Positions 16,552 through 28,209 of a stretch of DNA of 39,326 nucleotides are shown here, piece after piece. Numbering within the stretch: the stretch's first letter is position 1; every line of letters starts with the position of its first letter. The DNA is from Betaproteobacteria bacterium (GTDB lineage: Bacteria; Pseudomonadota; Gammaproteobacteria; Burkholderiales; Casimicrobiaceae). The notes under the pieces are model-generated. The model did not search any database and was not told the DNA's origin. It worked only from the letters and a program-made list of their open reading frames with translations. The stretch spans positions 1 to 39,326 of the forward strand of contig PLYT01000037.1 of the NCBI GenBank assembly GCA_003153475.1, read 5' to 3'. The position numbers and the translations under genes were made by a program.

Positions 16552-16961
16552 TCGAGACTCCTCCAATTCGATGTGGACACGTCGGCGTTTTTTCGGGGAC
16601 GGAGTGGAACGGTTCCGGTCGCGCTTGACGCCTAGGTGCAACGCGATCAATTTCCTCGATCTGTTTGGTTTAATCTGTTTGAACGGATCGGCTCGATCTG
16701 GCCTTTGACTCCCGGGACAAATTCTGCAATGGAGGTATTGGGACGCAATCGCTGAAACTCATGTCCACCGGCGAGTCGTCTGGTCTTCCCCGAAGGGCCG
16801 CCTCGACGGCTCTGCGACCTCCAGGATAGCGACTGTATACAAAGATCGAAAACGCGGCAATTCGGGCGAGAGGGCCGCAGCCCGCCTTGCGCGTCCGCCC
16901 GCAGGCGCTCCCCGCAGGCACGAGGCCGCAAGGCTTAGGACCCCATCTGTGGCGCAGGCAG
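16552..16961. promoter_or_regulatory. 410-bp region upstream of the liv operon, with operator-like elements
   Basis: No gene is supported. On minus, a -35-like TTGCCG (16855-16860) and -10-like TACAGT (16832-16837) flank the perfect palindrome TGTATACA (16834-16841), which resembles operators of FCD-type GntR regulators. Closer to livJ, ATCTGTTTG occurs at 16659-16667 and 16673-16681, and CTCGATCTG at 16655-16663 and 16692-16700 (plus-strand reading). CCCGCAGGC is repeated at 16898-16906 and 16911-16919 near the recR end. No GntR gene is present in the window. Confidence 0.4.
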
Positions 16962-17564
16962 TCAGGACGCCAAGGCGCGCCGCTCGCGCAATGCCTGCGC
17001 CAGCGTCCCGCTGTCGACGTATTCGAGCTCGCCGCCGACCGGCACGCCGCGCGCGAGCCGCGTGACCTTGAGTCCTCGCGCGCTCAGAAGCTCGCCGATG
17101 TAGTGCGCGGTCGCCTCACCTTCATTGGTGAAATTGGTCGCCAGCACGACCTCGCGCACCGCGCCGTCGGCCGCGCGCTTGAGCAGGCGGTCGAGCCGTA
17201 TTTCCTTCGGGCCGATGCCGTCGAGCGGCGACAGGCGCCCCATCAGCACGAAATAGAGTCCGGCGTAGGCTTGCGTGTGCTCGATCATCAGGAGGTCGGC
17301 GGGCGTCTCCACGACGCACAGCAACGTCGCGTCGCGCTTGGCCGAGCGGCACAGGGCGCAGAGCTCATCCTCGGTGAATGTATTGCAGCGCTGGCAATGC
17401 CGGATCGTACGGGTCGCCGCTTCGAGGGCGGTCGCGAGCCGTTGCCCGCCCTCGCGATCGTGCTGCAGCAAGTGCAGCGCCATGCGTTGCGCGGCTTTGG
17501 GGCCGACGCCGGGAAGGCAGCGCAGCGCCTGCGTCAACTCCTCCAGGCTGCTTAACGATTCCAT
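16962..17564 (-). CDS. recR: Recombination mediator RecR
   Basis: Part of the RecFOR pathway, loading RecA at single-strand gaps. 200 residues. Order of domains: N-terminal helix-hairpin-helix ([17 protein letters not shown]), a four-cysteine zinc site at Cys57, Cys60, Cys69 and Cys72, then a Toprim domain beginning [12 protein letters not shown] (84-95), and the C-terminal [19 protein letters not shown] block. Length matches the family. Last gene of the conserved dnaX-ybaB-recR operon, 21 bp after ybaB. Confidence 0.97.
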   Translation of the reverse strand: MESLSSLEELTQALRCLPGVGPKAAQRMALHLLQHDREGGQRLATALEAATRTIRHCQRCNTFTEDELCALCRSAKRDATLLCVVETPADLLMIEHTQAYAGLYFVLMGRLSPLDGIGPKEIRLDRLLKRAADGAVREVVLATNFTNEGEATAHYIGELLSARGLKVTRLARGVPVGGELEYVDSGTLAQALRERRALAS

Positions 17565-17585
17565 GCGGGAAATGCGCCTCGACCG

Positions 17586-17912
17586 CTAAAACGGCAGCTT
17601 GAGGCCCGGGGGCAGTCCCAGGCCCGCGGACAGCCCCGACATTTTTTCCTGCGACGCGGCATCGATCTTGCGCACGGCGTCGTTGATCGCCGCGGCGACC
17701 ATGTCCTCGAGCATGTCCTTTTCTTCGCCCAGCAGTGTGGGGTCGATCGTCACGCGCTTGACATCATGCCGCCCGGTCATCAGCACCTTGACCAGGCCCG
17801 CGCCCGATTGCCCCTCGATTTCCATCGCAGCGATCGCCTCCTGAGCCTTTTTCATGTTCTCCTGGACGGCCTGCGCCTGCTTCATCAGGCCGGCAAGTTG
17901 ATTCTTCATCAT
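17586..17912 (-). CDS. ybaB: YbaB/EbfC nucleoid-associated protein
   Basis: Small DNA-binding dimer thought to help organise the nucleoid and influence gene expression. 108 residues with the family start [21 protein letters not shown], the central [18 protein letters not shown] strands, and a C-terminus rich in Gly, Leu and Pro. Two consecutive Met codons begin the protein; the first is listed. It lies between dnaX (15 bp) and recR (21 bp), its standard place. Confidence 0.95.
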   Translation of the reverse strand: MMKNQLAGLMKQAQAVQENMKKAQEAIAAMEIEGQSGAGLVKVLMTGRHDVKRVTIDPTLLGEEKDMLEDMVAAAINDAVRKIDAASQEKMSGLSAGLGLPPGLKLPF

Positions 17913-17927
17913 GGTCGGGTTCCTGGA

Positions 17928-19613
17928 CTACGAACTGGGTTTGATCGATTCGGGTTTGATCGTTGCGTCGAATCGCGAGAGCACGTCCTGCACGAACGGA
18001 TCGTCGCGAAACGCAGCTTCGGTCTTGGCTCTGGTTTCGGCACGCTCGCGCTTTTCCTGTGCGGCCAATGTCGCGCCCGCCGCTGCATCGACGTCGAAGC
18101 GCAGGCGAACGCGGCGCCCAAACGCCTCGTCCAGCGCCGCCTTCAGCTTGTCGGTATATGCCTTGTCAATGAGGTGGCGCGCCGTTTCCGGCACCGCGAG
18201 CACGATCTCGTTCCCGGCGATGGCTTTGAGCTCCGTCTGCGCGGCAAGTTGCAGCGCAATGCCGGACAGCCTCAATCCGGAGACAAATGCCGGCCAGTCG
18301 GCGATCTCCAGCGGCACTGCCGCAGCGTGCGGCTCGGCTGCCGCGACAGCCGATGTTGCGACGCCCGGTACCGGCGTAACCGCCGGTGACGCAGTAGCCG
18401 CCGGCGCCGCGGTAATCGTCGGCGTCGCGGCATCCGAAGCCGATGGCGGCTCGCTCGCCACCGGCCCGCTGCTCTTGGCAATCTGCCGCGGGAGAGGACG
18501 AACGCCCGGCCCGGAGGCGGCGACGGATTCCGCGCCCGGCTCGAACGCGAGCAGGCGTAACAGCGTCATCGCAAATCCGGTCGGCTCGTCCGGCGCAAGT
18601 GCCATGTCGGCGCGTCCCTGCACCGAGATCTGGTAGGCCAGCTGCACGGCCTCGGGCGTGAACGCCTGCGCATATCCGGCAATCCGCGCCGCGTCGGGCT
18701 GCGCATCGGCGACACCCGCGACGGTCTGAGCAACGGCGATGCGGTGAAAAAGGCCGGCCAGCTCGTCGAGCGCGGCAGGCAGCGACAGGCTGCGCTCGGT
18801 CAGCGCCGCGGCTTCGGCGAGCAACGCCTTGCCGTCGCCGGCGAGCAAGGCATCGGCGATGCGGTACGCATGCTCGGCGTCGACCGATCCCAGCATCGTG
18901 CGCACCACCGCATCGCGCACCTCGCCCGCTCCGTAGGCGATCGCCTGATCGAGGACCGAAAGTGCATCGCGCATCGACCCACGGGCGCTGTGTGCGATCA
19001 GCGCCAGCGCCGCGTCGTCGAAAGCAATGTCTTCGGCGCGAAGGATATCGGCCAGCCGCGCGGCGATCTGTGCCGCAGGGAGCGCCTTCAGGTTGAACTG
19101 CAGACAGCGCGAAAGCACGGTGACCGGAATCTTTTGCGGGTCGGTCGTGGCGAGGATAAATTTGACGTGCTCCGGAGGCTCCTCGAGAGTCTTGAGCATC
19201 GAATTGAACGCCGCCTTCGACAGCATGTGGACTTCGTCGATCAGGTAGACCTTGTAGCGGCCGACGGTCGGTGCGTAGCGGGCGTTGTCGAGAATCTCGC
19301 GCATGTTGTCGATGCCGGTGTTCGACGCCGCGTCGAGCTCGAGCAGGTCGACGAAGCGGCCGGCGTCGATGTCGGTGCACGCCAGGCAGACGCCGCAGGG
19401 CGTCGCCGTGACGCCGGTCGCGCAATTGAGGCTCTTTGCCAAAAGCCGCGCGATCGTCGTCTTGCCGACGCCGCGCGTGCCGGTGAGCAGATACGCGTGA
19501 TGCAGGCGCCCGCGCTCCAACGCGTTGGTCAGCGCGCGCACGACATGATCCTGTCCGACCAGGTCGGCAAATCGCTTCGGTCGCCATTTGCGGGCGAGCG
19601 CTTGATAGCTCAT
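17928..19613 (-). CDS. dnaX: DNA polymerase III subunit tau
   Basis: Clamp-loader ATPase and organiser of the replisome. 561 residues starting MSYQALARKWRPKRFADLVGQ. Walker A GTRGVGKTT is at 45-53, zinc-binding cysteines are 64, 73, 76 and 79, DEVH is at 126-129, and the sensor/arginine-finger SRC is at 168-170. Domain III ends near 365, then comes a Pro/Ala/Ser-rich linker (about 370-430) and a C-terminal domain typical of tau for binding polymerase and helicase. I see no A-rich slippery heptamer with a downstream stem of the E. coli type, so a gamma form by frameshifting is not supported. Preceded by the SRP RNA gene on the same strand. Confidence 0.96.
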   Translation of the reverse strand: MSYQALARKWRPKRFADLVGQDHVVRALTNALERGRLHHAYLLTGTRGVGKTTIARLLAKSLNCATGVTATPCGVCLACTDIDAGRFVDLLELDAASNTGIDNMREILDNARYAPTVGRYKVYLIDEVHMLSKAAFNSMLKTLEEPPEHVKFILATTDPQKIPVTVLSRCLQFNLKALPAAQIAARLADILRAEDIAFDDAALALIAHSARGSMRDALSVLDQAIAYGAGEVRDAVVRTMLGSVDAEHAYRIADALLAGDGKALLAEAAALTERSLSLPAALDELAGLFHRIAVAQTVAGVADAQPDAARIAGYAQAFTPEAVQLAYQISVQGRADMALAPDEPTGFAMTLLRLLAFEPGAESVAASGPGVRPLPRQIAKSSGPVASEPPSASDAATPTITAAPAATASPAVTPVPGVATSAVAAAEPHAAAVPLEIADWPAFVSGLRLSGIALQLAAQTELKAIAGNEIVLAVPETARHLIDKAYTDKLKAALDEAFGRRVRLRFDVDAAAGATLAAQEKRERAETRAKTEAAFRDDPFVQDVLSRFDATIKPESIKPSS

Positions 19614-19636
19614 CGGGCTTTCAGCGTTTAACGTTC

Positions 19637-19668
19637 AAGCAAAGGTATCGCGATATGCCGCCTTGCTT
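19637..19668 (-). terminator. Stem-loop between SRP RNA and dnaX
   Basis: On minus, AAGCAAGG (19661-19668) pairs with CCTTTGCTT (19637-19645, one bulged base) around a loop that itself contains the 10-bp palindrome TATCGCGATA (19646-19655). It lies after the SRP RNA 3' end and 24 bp before the dnaX ATG. Without a T-run it may only trim or weakly terminate the RNA, so read-through into dnaX is plausible. Confidence 0.45.
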
Positions 19669-19689
19669 CCGCGACGCGAAAGAGGGGGT

Positions 19690-19785
19690 GGCGAGCCGTA
19701 CCCCCGGCACTTGCAGAGAATAGCTATGGCTGCTTCCTTCCGGACCTGACCAGGTTCACCACCATGCAATGCGGGGCGGCCCGCC
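19690..19785 (-). ncRNA. ffs: Signal recognition particle 4.5S RNA (small bacterial type)
   Basis: RNA scaffold for Ffh in cotranslational targeting of membrane proteins. Read on minus, the hallmark apical domain is intact: GGTCAGGTCCGGAAGGAAGCAGCC with the GGAA tetraloop and the symmetric and asymmetric internal loops that bind the Ffh M domain. The ends pair well: GGCGGGCCG (19777-19785) with CGGCTCGCC (19690-19698), and CCCCG with CGGGG. That defines a hairpin of about 96 nt. Exact processed ends are inferred from pairing. It lies upstream of dnaX, with a promoter-like element 27 bp before it. Confidence 0.93.
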
Positions 19786-19811
19786 ATGGATCGTTGCCGC
19801 TGCTGCTTCTC

Positions 19812-19840
19812 ATTATCGGCGAAGCGCGCCGACGCAGCAA
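19812..19840 (-). promoter_or_regulatory. Promoter of the SRP RNA gene
   Basis: Minus strand: -35 TTGCTG (19835-19840), a 17-bp spacer, and -10 GATAAT (19812-19817, 5/6). The transcript would start near 19805, about 20 nt before the mature RNA, which would need 5' trimming as RNase P does for E. coli 4.5S RNA. It sits 70 bp from the divergent mltF -10 element. Confidence 0.6.
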
Positions 19841-19910
19841 GCAACACGACGATGCAAGCGGACGCAACCTGGTTCGCGCCGGCCCCCGTGGTCGCCGTCG
19901 CCATGGCGGC

Positions 19911-19916
19911 TATAAT
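19911..19916 (+). promoter_or_regulatory. -10 element of mltF
   Basis: Perfect TATAAT preceded by GGC, with no good -35 at 16-18 bp. Predicted start near 19923 gives a leader of about 25 nt carrying GGAG (19939-19942) before the TTG codon at 19948. An ATG at 19903 in the same frame lies upstream of this start, which argues against it. Confidence 0.6.
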
Positions 19917-19947
19917 CCCATCAAGCGCATCACGCACCGGAGCCGGA

Positions 19948-21378
19948 TTGCGCGCACGACTTCTGCTGCGTACCTGTATCGCGGCCTCGATAGCGCTGGC
20001 TGGCTGCGGTCCATCATCGTCACCGCCGCCGCCCTCGTCGAGCGAATTGACCGTGCTGCTGCGGACCGGCCCGGCCACCTGGTTTGTCGGCACCGACGAT
20101 CAGGGCGCAGGCATCGACTACGACCTTGCGCGGATGTTCGCCGAACAGGAGGGTGCGACGCTCAAGGTGATTCCCACCACGGACCCGGTCGATAAGCTCG
20201 CCGGCGCCGGCGGTCGTCGCCTCGCTGCCGGCAACCTGTATCTCCCCTCGGCGTGGACGGCGCCGGCAAACGCCGCGGTGCTTTATTCGTCGGGCTACTA
20301 TGCTGTCGAACCGGTGCTGATCTACAACATCGACGGATTCAAGCCCGAATCCTGGCGGGATCTCGCGGGCGAAAGCGTCGGCGTTCTCGAAGGCGGCGGC
20401 CTTGCGCCGGCATTGTCCAAGGTGCGCGCCGATCATCCGGAGGTCCGGTGGCAAATGATCACACTGCCGTCGACCGAGGCGATGATCAGCCAAGTTTCGG
20501 ACGGGACGCTGAATTACGCAATCGTCGCGTCCAATGACGCCGAAGCGGCGCGCCACGTCTATCTCAACTTCGACAAGGCGTTCCCGGTCGCCGGCAAACA
20601 GCAACTGGTCTGGGCGTTCCCGCCGGGCGAGCGACAGCTGCGCGACCGCGTCGATGCATTCTTCGCCAAGCTTCGCCGCGACGGCAGGCTGCAGCGGCTC
20701 ATCGAGCGCTATTTTTCCTACGGCACGGTGCCGCGCATTGACGCCGGCGTGTTTCAGGAGCGCATCAAGTCGGTACTGCCGCAGCTTCGCGCTGCGTTCC
20801 AGCTCGCGCAGCAGGCAACCGGCATCGAATGGCGTCTGCTCGCCGCGATCGCCTACCAGGAATCGCAGTGGGACGTCCAGGCTACCAGCGAGACCGGCGT
20901 GCGCGGCCTGATGCAATTGACCGAAGAGACCGCCCAGCGCCTGGGCGGGGTCGATCGACTCGATCCGAAAGCGAGCGTGCTTGCCGCGGCACGTTATCTG
21001 CGGGACCTCAAAGACAGGCTGCCGCAGCGCATCGCCGAGCCCGACCTCACCTGGCTCGCTCTCGGCGCATACAACATCGGCATCGCGCATCTGGAAGATG
21101 CCCGCATTCTGGCGCAGAAGCAGAAGCTCGACCCCGACATCTGGTCGTCGCTGAAGAAGACGCTGCCGCTGCTCGCGCTGCCCGAGTACTACGAAACGGC
21201 GAAATCCGGTTATGCGCGCGGCGCCATGCCGGTCGCCTTTGTCGATCGCGTGCGCGCGTATTACGACATCCTGCTCGCGCAGCAGCCGCCGCTGCAGCCG
21301 CGGCTGCGCATGCTCTCGGGGACGGCGGACGAAAACACGGCGCAGCCGATGGCCGCACCGCCGACCGCCGTCAGGTAA
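19948..21378 (+). CDS. mltF: Membrane-bound lytic murein transglycosylase F
   Basis: Outer-membrane lipoprotein that cleaves peptidoglycan to 1,6-anhydro-muropeptides. From TTG at 19948 the protein has 476 residues: a 20-residue lipoprotein signal ending LALAGC-type (lipobox LAGC), a Ser/Pro linker, a periplasmic-binding-like domain (about 30-265), and a C-terminal SLT domain with AYQESQWDV and GVRGLMQLT. The catalytic glutamate is about Glu305. I choose TTG because GGAG lies 5 nt before it, the signal peptide then has ideal length, and a perfect -10 element places the RNA start just upstream. Its TAA stop directly abuts the stop of serS on the other strand. Confidence 0.92.
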   Translation: MRARLLLRTCIAASIALAGCGPSSSPPPPSSSELTVLLRTGPATWFVGTDDQGAGIDYDLARMFAEQEGATLKVIPTTDPVDKLAGAGGRRLAAGNLYLPSAWTAPANAAVLYSSGYYAVEPVLIYNIDGFKPESWRDLAGESVGVLEGGGLAPALSKVRADHPEVRWQMITLPSTEAMISQVSDGTLNYAIVASNDAEAARHVYLNFDKAFPVAGKQQLVWAFPPGERQLRDRVDAFFAKLRRDGRLQRLIERYFSYGTVPRIDAGVFQERIKSVLPQLRAAFQLAQQATGIEWRLLAAIAYQESQWDVQATSETGVRGLMQLTEETAQRLGGVDRLDPKASVLAAARYLRDLKDRLPQRIAEPDLTWLALGAYNIGIAHLEDARILAQKQKLDPDIWSSLKKTLPLLALPEYYETAKSGYARGAMPVAFVDRVRAYYDILLAQQPPLQPRLRMLSGTADENTAQPMAAPPTAVR

Positions 21379-22689
<1,311 letters not shown>

Positions 22690-22718
22690 GAGGGCCGCGC
22701 ACAGCCAGGTCGCGTGGG

Positions 22719-24053
22719 TCAGCATTCCCCGTCGTCGCCCGAGCGCGCCTTCGCATCGCGATTCCTCAACTCGGCGAGCCTTTCGGCGATGCGCGCTTCG
22801 AGGCCGCGGTCGGTCGGGCGATACCAGTCCGGCGGCGCCATCCCGGCAGGCAGGTAGGTTTCGCCGGCGGCATAGGCATCTGCCTCGTCGTGCGCATAGC
22901 GATAGTCCTTGCCGTAGCCCAGATTCTTCATCAGCTTGGTCGGAGCGTTGCGCAAATGCAGCGGCACTGGGCGAGATCCGTCTTCGGCGATAAACGCACG
23001 CGCCGCGCCGTAGGCGACGTACACGGCGTTGCTCTTGGCCGCGCAGGCGAGATAGATCACCGCTTGCGCCAGTGCGAGCTCGCCTTCGGGCGTGCCCAGC
23101 CGTTCGTAAGTCGCGACCGAGTCCAGCGTAAGCTGCAGCGCGCGCGGATCGGCAAGGCCGATGTCTTCGCTGGCCATGCGTATCATCCGCCGCCCGACGT
23201 ACAGCGGATCGGCGCCGCCGTCGAGCATGCGGCAGAACCAGTAGAGCGCGGCATCGGGATCGGATCCCCGCACCGATTTGTGCAATGCCGATATCTGGTC
23301 GTAGAAGGCCTCGCCGCCTTTGTCGAAGCGGCGCAGGCTCCGCGTGATCGCGGTCTCGACGAAATCGTGGTCGATGTCGCGCCTTCCCGCTTCCTGCGCA
23401 GCGACGGCCAGCTGCTCGACCAGGTTCAGCAGGCGCCGGCCGTCGCCGTCGGCGTAGGCGATGACGGCTTCGCGCGCCGCAGCGTTGAGCGAAATACCGG
23501 GCATCGCTGTCGGCAGCGCCCGATCGAGCAGCGCCGAGAGCTCGTCGGCCGAAAGCGCCTCGAGCACATAGACGGTGGCGCGGCTCAGCAACGCGCTGTT
23601 GACTTCGAACGACGGATTTTCGGTCGTCGCGCCGATGAACGTGACCAGCCCCTTTTCGACGAACGGCAGAAACGCGTCCTGCTGCCCCTTGTTGAAGCGA
23701 TGCACCTCGTCGACGAACAGGATCGTGTGACGTCCCGACTGCGCCAGTGTCGCTTCCGCCTGGGCGATGGCGTCGCGAATGTCCTTGACGCCAGAAAGCA
23801 CCGCCGACAACGCGATGAATTCCGCGTTGAACGCATCGGCCATCAGGCGCGCAAGCGTCGTCTTGCCGACACCCGGCGGTCCCCAAAGGATCATCGAGTG
23901 GGGCTTGCCCGACGCGAACGCAACTGCCAGCGGCTTGCCGGGCCCGAGCAAATGGCGCTGACCGATGACCTCGGCGATGTTCCCGGGCCGCAGCCGCTCG
24001 GCCAGCGGCGTCGCCGGATTGCCTACGGCGAAAAGATCATTCGCCGACGACAT
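22719..24053 (-). CDS. rarA: Replication-associated recombination protein A (AAA+ ATPase)
   Basis: RarA/MgsA/WRNIP1-family ATPase acting at stalled forks with SSB and RecA. 444 residues from ATG at 24051-24053 (MSSANDLF). Walker A GPPGVGKT is at 58-65, DEVH at 115-118, sensor 1 is GATTENPSFE, and the C-terminal tetramerisation region has ALYWFCRMLDGGADPLYVGRRM and NAPTKLMKNLGYGKDYRYAHD. The start overlaps the end of lolA by 17 bp, so the two are cotranscribed. A longer reading from 24092 would add 13 residues inside lolA without family support. Confidence 0.95.
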   Translation of the reverse strand: MSSANDLFAVGNPATPLAERLRPGNIAEVIGQRHLLGPGKPLAVAFASGKPHSMILWGPPGVGKTTLARLMADAFNAEFIALSAVLSGVKDIRDAIAQAEATLAQSGRHTILFVDEVHRFNKGQQDAFLPFVEKGLVTFIGATTENPSFEVNSALLSRATVYVLEALSADELSALLDRALPTAMPGISLNAAAREAVIAYADGDGRRLLNLVEQLAVAAQEAGRRDIDHDFVETAITRSLRRFDKGGEAFYDQISALHKSVRGSDPDAALYWFCRMLDGGADPLYVGRRMIRMASEDIGLADPRALQLTLDSVATYERLGTPEGELALAQAVIYLACAAKSNAVYVAYGAARAFIAEDGSRPVPLHLRNAPTKLMKNLGYGKDYRYAHDEADAYAAGETYLPAGMAPPDWYRPTDRGLEARIAERLAELRNRDAKARSGDDGEC

Positions 24054-24660
24054 CGGCGCCCGGCGGCGGCACGAATCGGAACAACGCCGCATCGACTGCT
24101 GCGTTGCGCTCGAATGAACCGAACGACAACTGCGTCACCTGACCGAAGCTGTCATGCAGTTCCATCGTCCGCGGCACGTTATCCTTCAAGCCGATCCGCA
24201 CGCTGGCGAAGCCGCTGTCGGCGGCGAGCGGCTTGGCGTCGACAAACTCGACGTCGCCGCTTTTTCCGCCATCGCGGAGCTCGAAGTTCTTGTCCAGCGC
24301 ATCATCACCGGCGAGAAGCGCGGCCGGCGTCGAACCGAGCGCGCGGTCGAGCTTCCTGACGATGACCTGATTGAGATCCGGATCGTAGATCCAGAGCTTT
24401 TCGCCGTCGCCGACGATGACCTGCGGATGCGGCTTTTCGTAGCTCCAGCGAAACTTGCCCGGCCGCGCGAAGGCGAACGTTCCGCTCGATTCCTGCGGCG
24501 AGCGCCCTGCGTTGCCGCTGACGACCTGGCGAAACGTTGTCTTGCCGGTTTTGGCGCCGCCCAGAAACGCCTTCAGCTGATCGACGCCGGACGCCGCTGC
24601 TGGGCATGTCAGCGCCAACGCAACGCACAGCGTCGCCGCGAATCGCCAGCCTGCGGTCAT
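24037..24660 (-). CDS. lolA: Outer-membrane lipoprotein carrier protein LolA
   Basis: Periplasmic chaperone that ferries lipoproteins from LolCDE to LolB. 207 residues with an N-terminal Sec signal (hydrophobic core [13 protein letters not shown], cleavage near AAASG). Family blocks: [34 protein letters not shown] and the C-terminal [27 protein letters not shown]. The ATG overlaps the ftsK stop as ATGA (24657-24660), and its 3' end overlaps rarA by 17 bp. The mltF lipoprotein of this window is a likely cargo. Confidence 0.95.
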   Translation of the reverse strand: MTAGWRFAATLCVALALTCPAAASGVDQLKAFLGGAKTGKTTFRQVVSGNAGRSPQESSGTFAFARPGKFRWSYEKPHPQVIVGDGEKLWIYDPDLNQVIVRKLDRALGSTPAALLAGDDALDKNFELRDGGKSGDVEFVDAKPLAADSGFASVRIGLKDNVPRTMELHDSFGQVTQLSFGSFERNAAVDAALFRFVPPPGADVVGE

Positions 24661-26975
24661 GCGCTCTCGCCTTTGCCCGCAGGAACCAGCACGTCGCGAT
24701 TGCCGTTGGTCTGCATCGCGGACACCAGCCCCGCGCGCTCCATCTGCTCGATCAGACGCGCGGCCCGGTTGTACCCGATACGCAGATGGCGCTGCACGAG
24801 CGAGATCGACGGCCGGCGCGTCTTGAGCACGACAGCCACCGCCTGGTCGTACATCGGATCGGCTTCGGCATCACCCGCATCGACGATGACGCCCTCGTCG
24901 CCGTTGCCGCTGACGCCGGAATCGAGAATGCCGTCGAGGTACTGCGGTCCACCCTGCGCTTTCAGATGTTCCACCACGCGGTGAACTTCGGTGTCGGCGA
25001 CGAAGGCGCCGTGCACTCGCTGCGGGTGCCCGGTTCCCGGCGGCAGATACAGCATGTCGCCCTGTCCCAGCAGAGCTTCCGCGCCCATCTGGTCGAGGAT
25101 CGTGCGCGAGTCGACCTTGCTGGCGACCTGGAAGGCGATGCGCGATGGAATGTTCGCCTTGATCAGTCCGGTGATGACGTCAACCGACGGACGCTGCGTC
25201 GCCAGTATCAGATGAATGCCCGCGGCGCGGGCTTTTTGCGCGATGCGGGCAATCAGCTCCTCGATCTTCTTGCCGGTGACCATCATCAGGTCGGCCAGTT
25301 CGTCGATGACGACGACGATCAACGGCATTTCCTCGATCGGCTCGGGGCTTTCCGGTGTCAGCGTGAATGGATTCGTCAGCGGCTTCCCCGCCCTTTTCGC
25401 CTCGGCAACCCGTGCGTTGTACCCCGACAGATTGCGCACGCCCAACGTCGACATCAGCCGGTAACGGCGCTCCATTTCTCCGACGCACCAGTGCAGCGCG
25501 TTGGCGGCAAGCTTCATGTCGGTCACGACCGGCGCGAGCAGGTGCGGGATCCCTTCGTAGACCGAAAGCTCCAGCATCTTCGGGTCGATCAGGATCAGCC
25601 GAACCTGGCGCGGCTCGGCCTTGTACAGAAGCGACAGGATCATCGCATTGACCGCCACCGACTTGCCCGACCCGGTCGTGCCGGCGACCAGCAGGTGCGG
25701 CATGCGCTGCAAATCGACGATGACCGGCTTGCCGGCGATGTCCTTGCCGAGTGCCAGCGACAACGGGCTCGCCGTGTCGTTGTAGGTCGTCGACGACAGA
25801 AGCTCGACCAGGCGCACGATCTGCCGCTTGGCGTTGGGCAATTCGAGCCCCATGAACGATTTGCCCGGGATCGTTTCGACCACCCGTATGCTCACCACCG
25901 ACAGCGCGCGCGCGAGATCCTTCATCAGGTTGACGATCTGCGCGCCCTTGACGCCGATCGCCGGCTCGATTTCGAAACGCGTAATGACCGGTCCGGGGTA
26001 CGCCGCCAGCACCTTGACTGACACGCCGAAGTCGGCGAGCTTGCGCTCGATCAGGCGCGAGGTGAATTCCAGCGTCTCGGCGCTGACCTGCTCCTGCGCG
26101 GAGGGCGCATCTTCGAGCAATGCCAGCGGCGGCAGAGGCGAATCGGGCATGTCCTGGAACAGCGGCTTCTGCTTTTCCTTGACGACCCGCTCGGATTTCG
26201 GCACGTCGACCATCGCCGGCACGACGACGACCGGTTCGCGATCCTCGATGCTTTCGCGCGCCGCCTCGACGAACTGCTCGCGTTCCTCCAGCGCGACGGC
26301 ACCGATTTCGCGATCGCGTCGCGCGTCGCGCCGCCGCTTGAGCGATGCGATCAGCTGCTCGCTGCCGGCGCCGACCCGTTCCATCAGACGCAGCCACGAC
26401 ATGCCGGTGAACAGCGACCACCCGATAGCAAGAAGCGCGATCAGCAGCAAGGTGCCGCCATTGAACCCAAGCGCGCGCGAGAATCCCGATCCGATCACCT
26501 GGCCGAGAGCGCCGCCGGGCGTGTTTGGCAGCACGACGGGAAGTCGATAGAGGCGCAACGCCTCGAGCGCGGAGCTCGAAAGCAGAACCAGCACGAAGCC
26601 GGGCACCGCGAGCCAGGGATGATGCCGATCGGCCGCGTCGATCGAGCGCGTCAGATGCCGATAGCCCGTTACGACCAGCACGATGCCGGCGAAAACCCAC
26701 CACCAGGCCGACACGCCGAACAAGTACAGCAACAGATCGGCAAGCCACGCGCCTACGGCGCCACCCTTGTTGTGGATCGCCGCGCCGCTGCCCGAAAACG
26801 ACCAGCCCGGATCAGTGCGCTGGTAGGTCGCGAGGATCAGCGCGAGATAGGCGAATACGGCGACAACCAGCAGCCACCACGACTCGCGCACCAACGCCGC
26901 AAGCCGTGGCGAAAGACGCGGTTCGGGCGCCGCGGACGGCCTGCGCTGCCTTTGTATTTTTTGCTTGAAAATCAT
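24657..26975 (-). CDS. ftsK: DNA translocase FtsK
   Basis: Septal DNA pump that clears and aligns chromosome dimers at division and activates XerCD. 772 residues. About four hydrophobic segments at the N-terminus (33-51, 82-104, 122-140, 168-190), a short charged linker (200-295), then the alpha/beta motor with Walker A GTTGSGKS at 432-439 and Walker B-region [12 protein letters not shown]. The C-terminal winged-helix gamma domain (about 705-772; [24 protein letters not shown]) recognises orienting sequences. Much shorter in the linker than the 1329-residue E. coli protein, as in other betaproteobacteria. First gene of ftsK-lolA-rarA; divergent from trxB. Confidence 0.96.
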   Translation of the reverse strand: MIFKQKIQRQRRPSAAPEPRLSPRLAALVRESWWLLVVAVFAYLALILATYQRTDPGWSFSGSGAAIHNKGGAVGAWLADLLLYLFGVSAWWWVFAGIVLVVTGYRHLTRSIDAADRHHPWLAVPGFVLVLLSSSALEALRLYRLPVVLPNTPGGALGQVIGSGFSRALGFNGGTLLLIALLAIGWSLFTGMSWLRLMERVGAGSEQLIASLKRRRDARRDREIGAVALEEREQFVEAARESIEDREPVVVVPAMVDVPKSERVVKEKQKPLFQDMPDSPLPPLALLEDAPSAQEQVSAETLEFTSRLIERKLADFGVSVKVLAAYPGPVITRFEIEPAIGVKGAQIVNLMKDLARALSVVSIRVVETIPGKSFMGLELPNAKRQIVRLVELLSSTTYNDTASPLSLALGKDIAGKPVIVDLQRMPHLLVAGTTGSGKSVAVNAMILSLLYKAEPRQVRLILIDPKMLELSVYEGIPHLLAPVVTDMKLAANALHWCVGEMERRYRLMSTLGVRNLSGYNARVAEAKRAGKPLTNPFTLTPESPEPIEEMPLIVVVIDELADLMMVTGKKIEELIARIAQKARAAGIHLILATQRPSVDVITGLIKANIPSRIAFQVASKVDSRTILDQMGAEALLGQGDMLYLPPGTGHPQRVHGAFVADTEVHRVVEHLKAQGGPQYLDGILDSGVSGNGDEGVIVDAGDAEADPMYDQAVAVVLKTRRPSISLVQRHLRIGYNRAARLIEQMERAGLVSAMQTNGNRDVLVPAGKGESA

Positions 26976-26996
26976 AGAATTGTGACGCGCACTTAG

Positions 26997-28109
<1,113 letters not shown>

Positions 28110-28209
28110 CGCGACCGCGGTCCGGCGGTGCCGTCGGCGCGGGCTGCAGCTTCGCGCAAACGGGGCGCGTCCCGCGGCCTGCAGCGACGGCAACGAGGAT
28201 AATCGCGCA

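Noticed and set aside
16647..16931. Small minus-strand frames (83-94 codons) upstream of livJ
   Set aside because: Arg/Pro/Ser-rich, no ribosome site at their starts and no family resemblance; region reads better as regulatory.
18330..18480. Low-complexity GC repeat inside dnaX considered as a mobile or VNTR element
   Set aside because: It encodes the Ala/Pro/Ser/Thr-rich linker between tau domains in frame; degenerate codons, no exact unit.
17928..19613. Programmed frameshift producing a gamma form of DnaX
   Set aside because: No A-rich slippery heptamer in frame near the domain III end and no downstream stem of the known kind.
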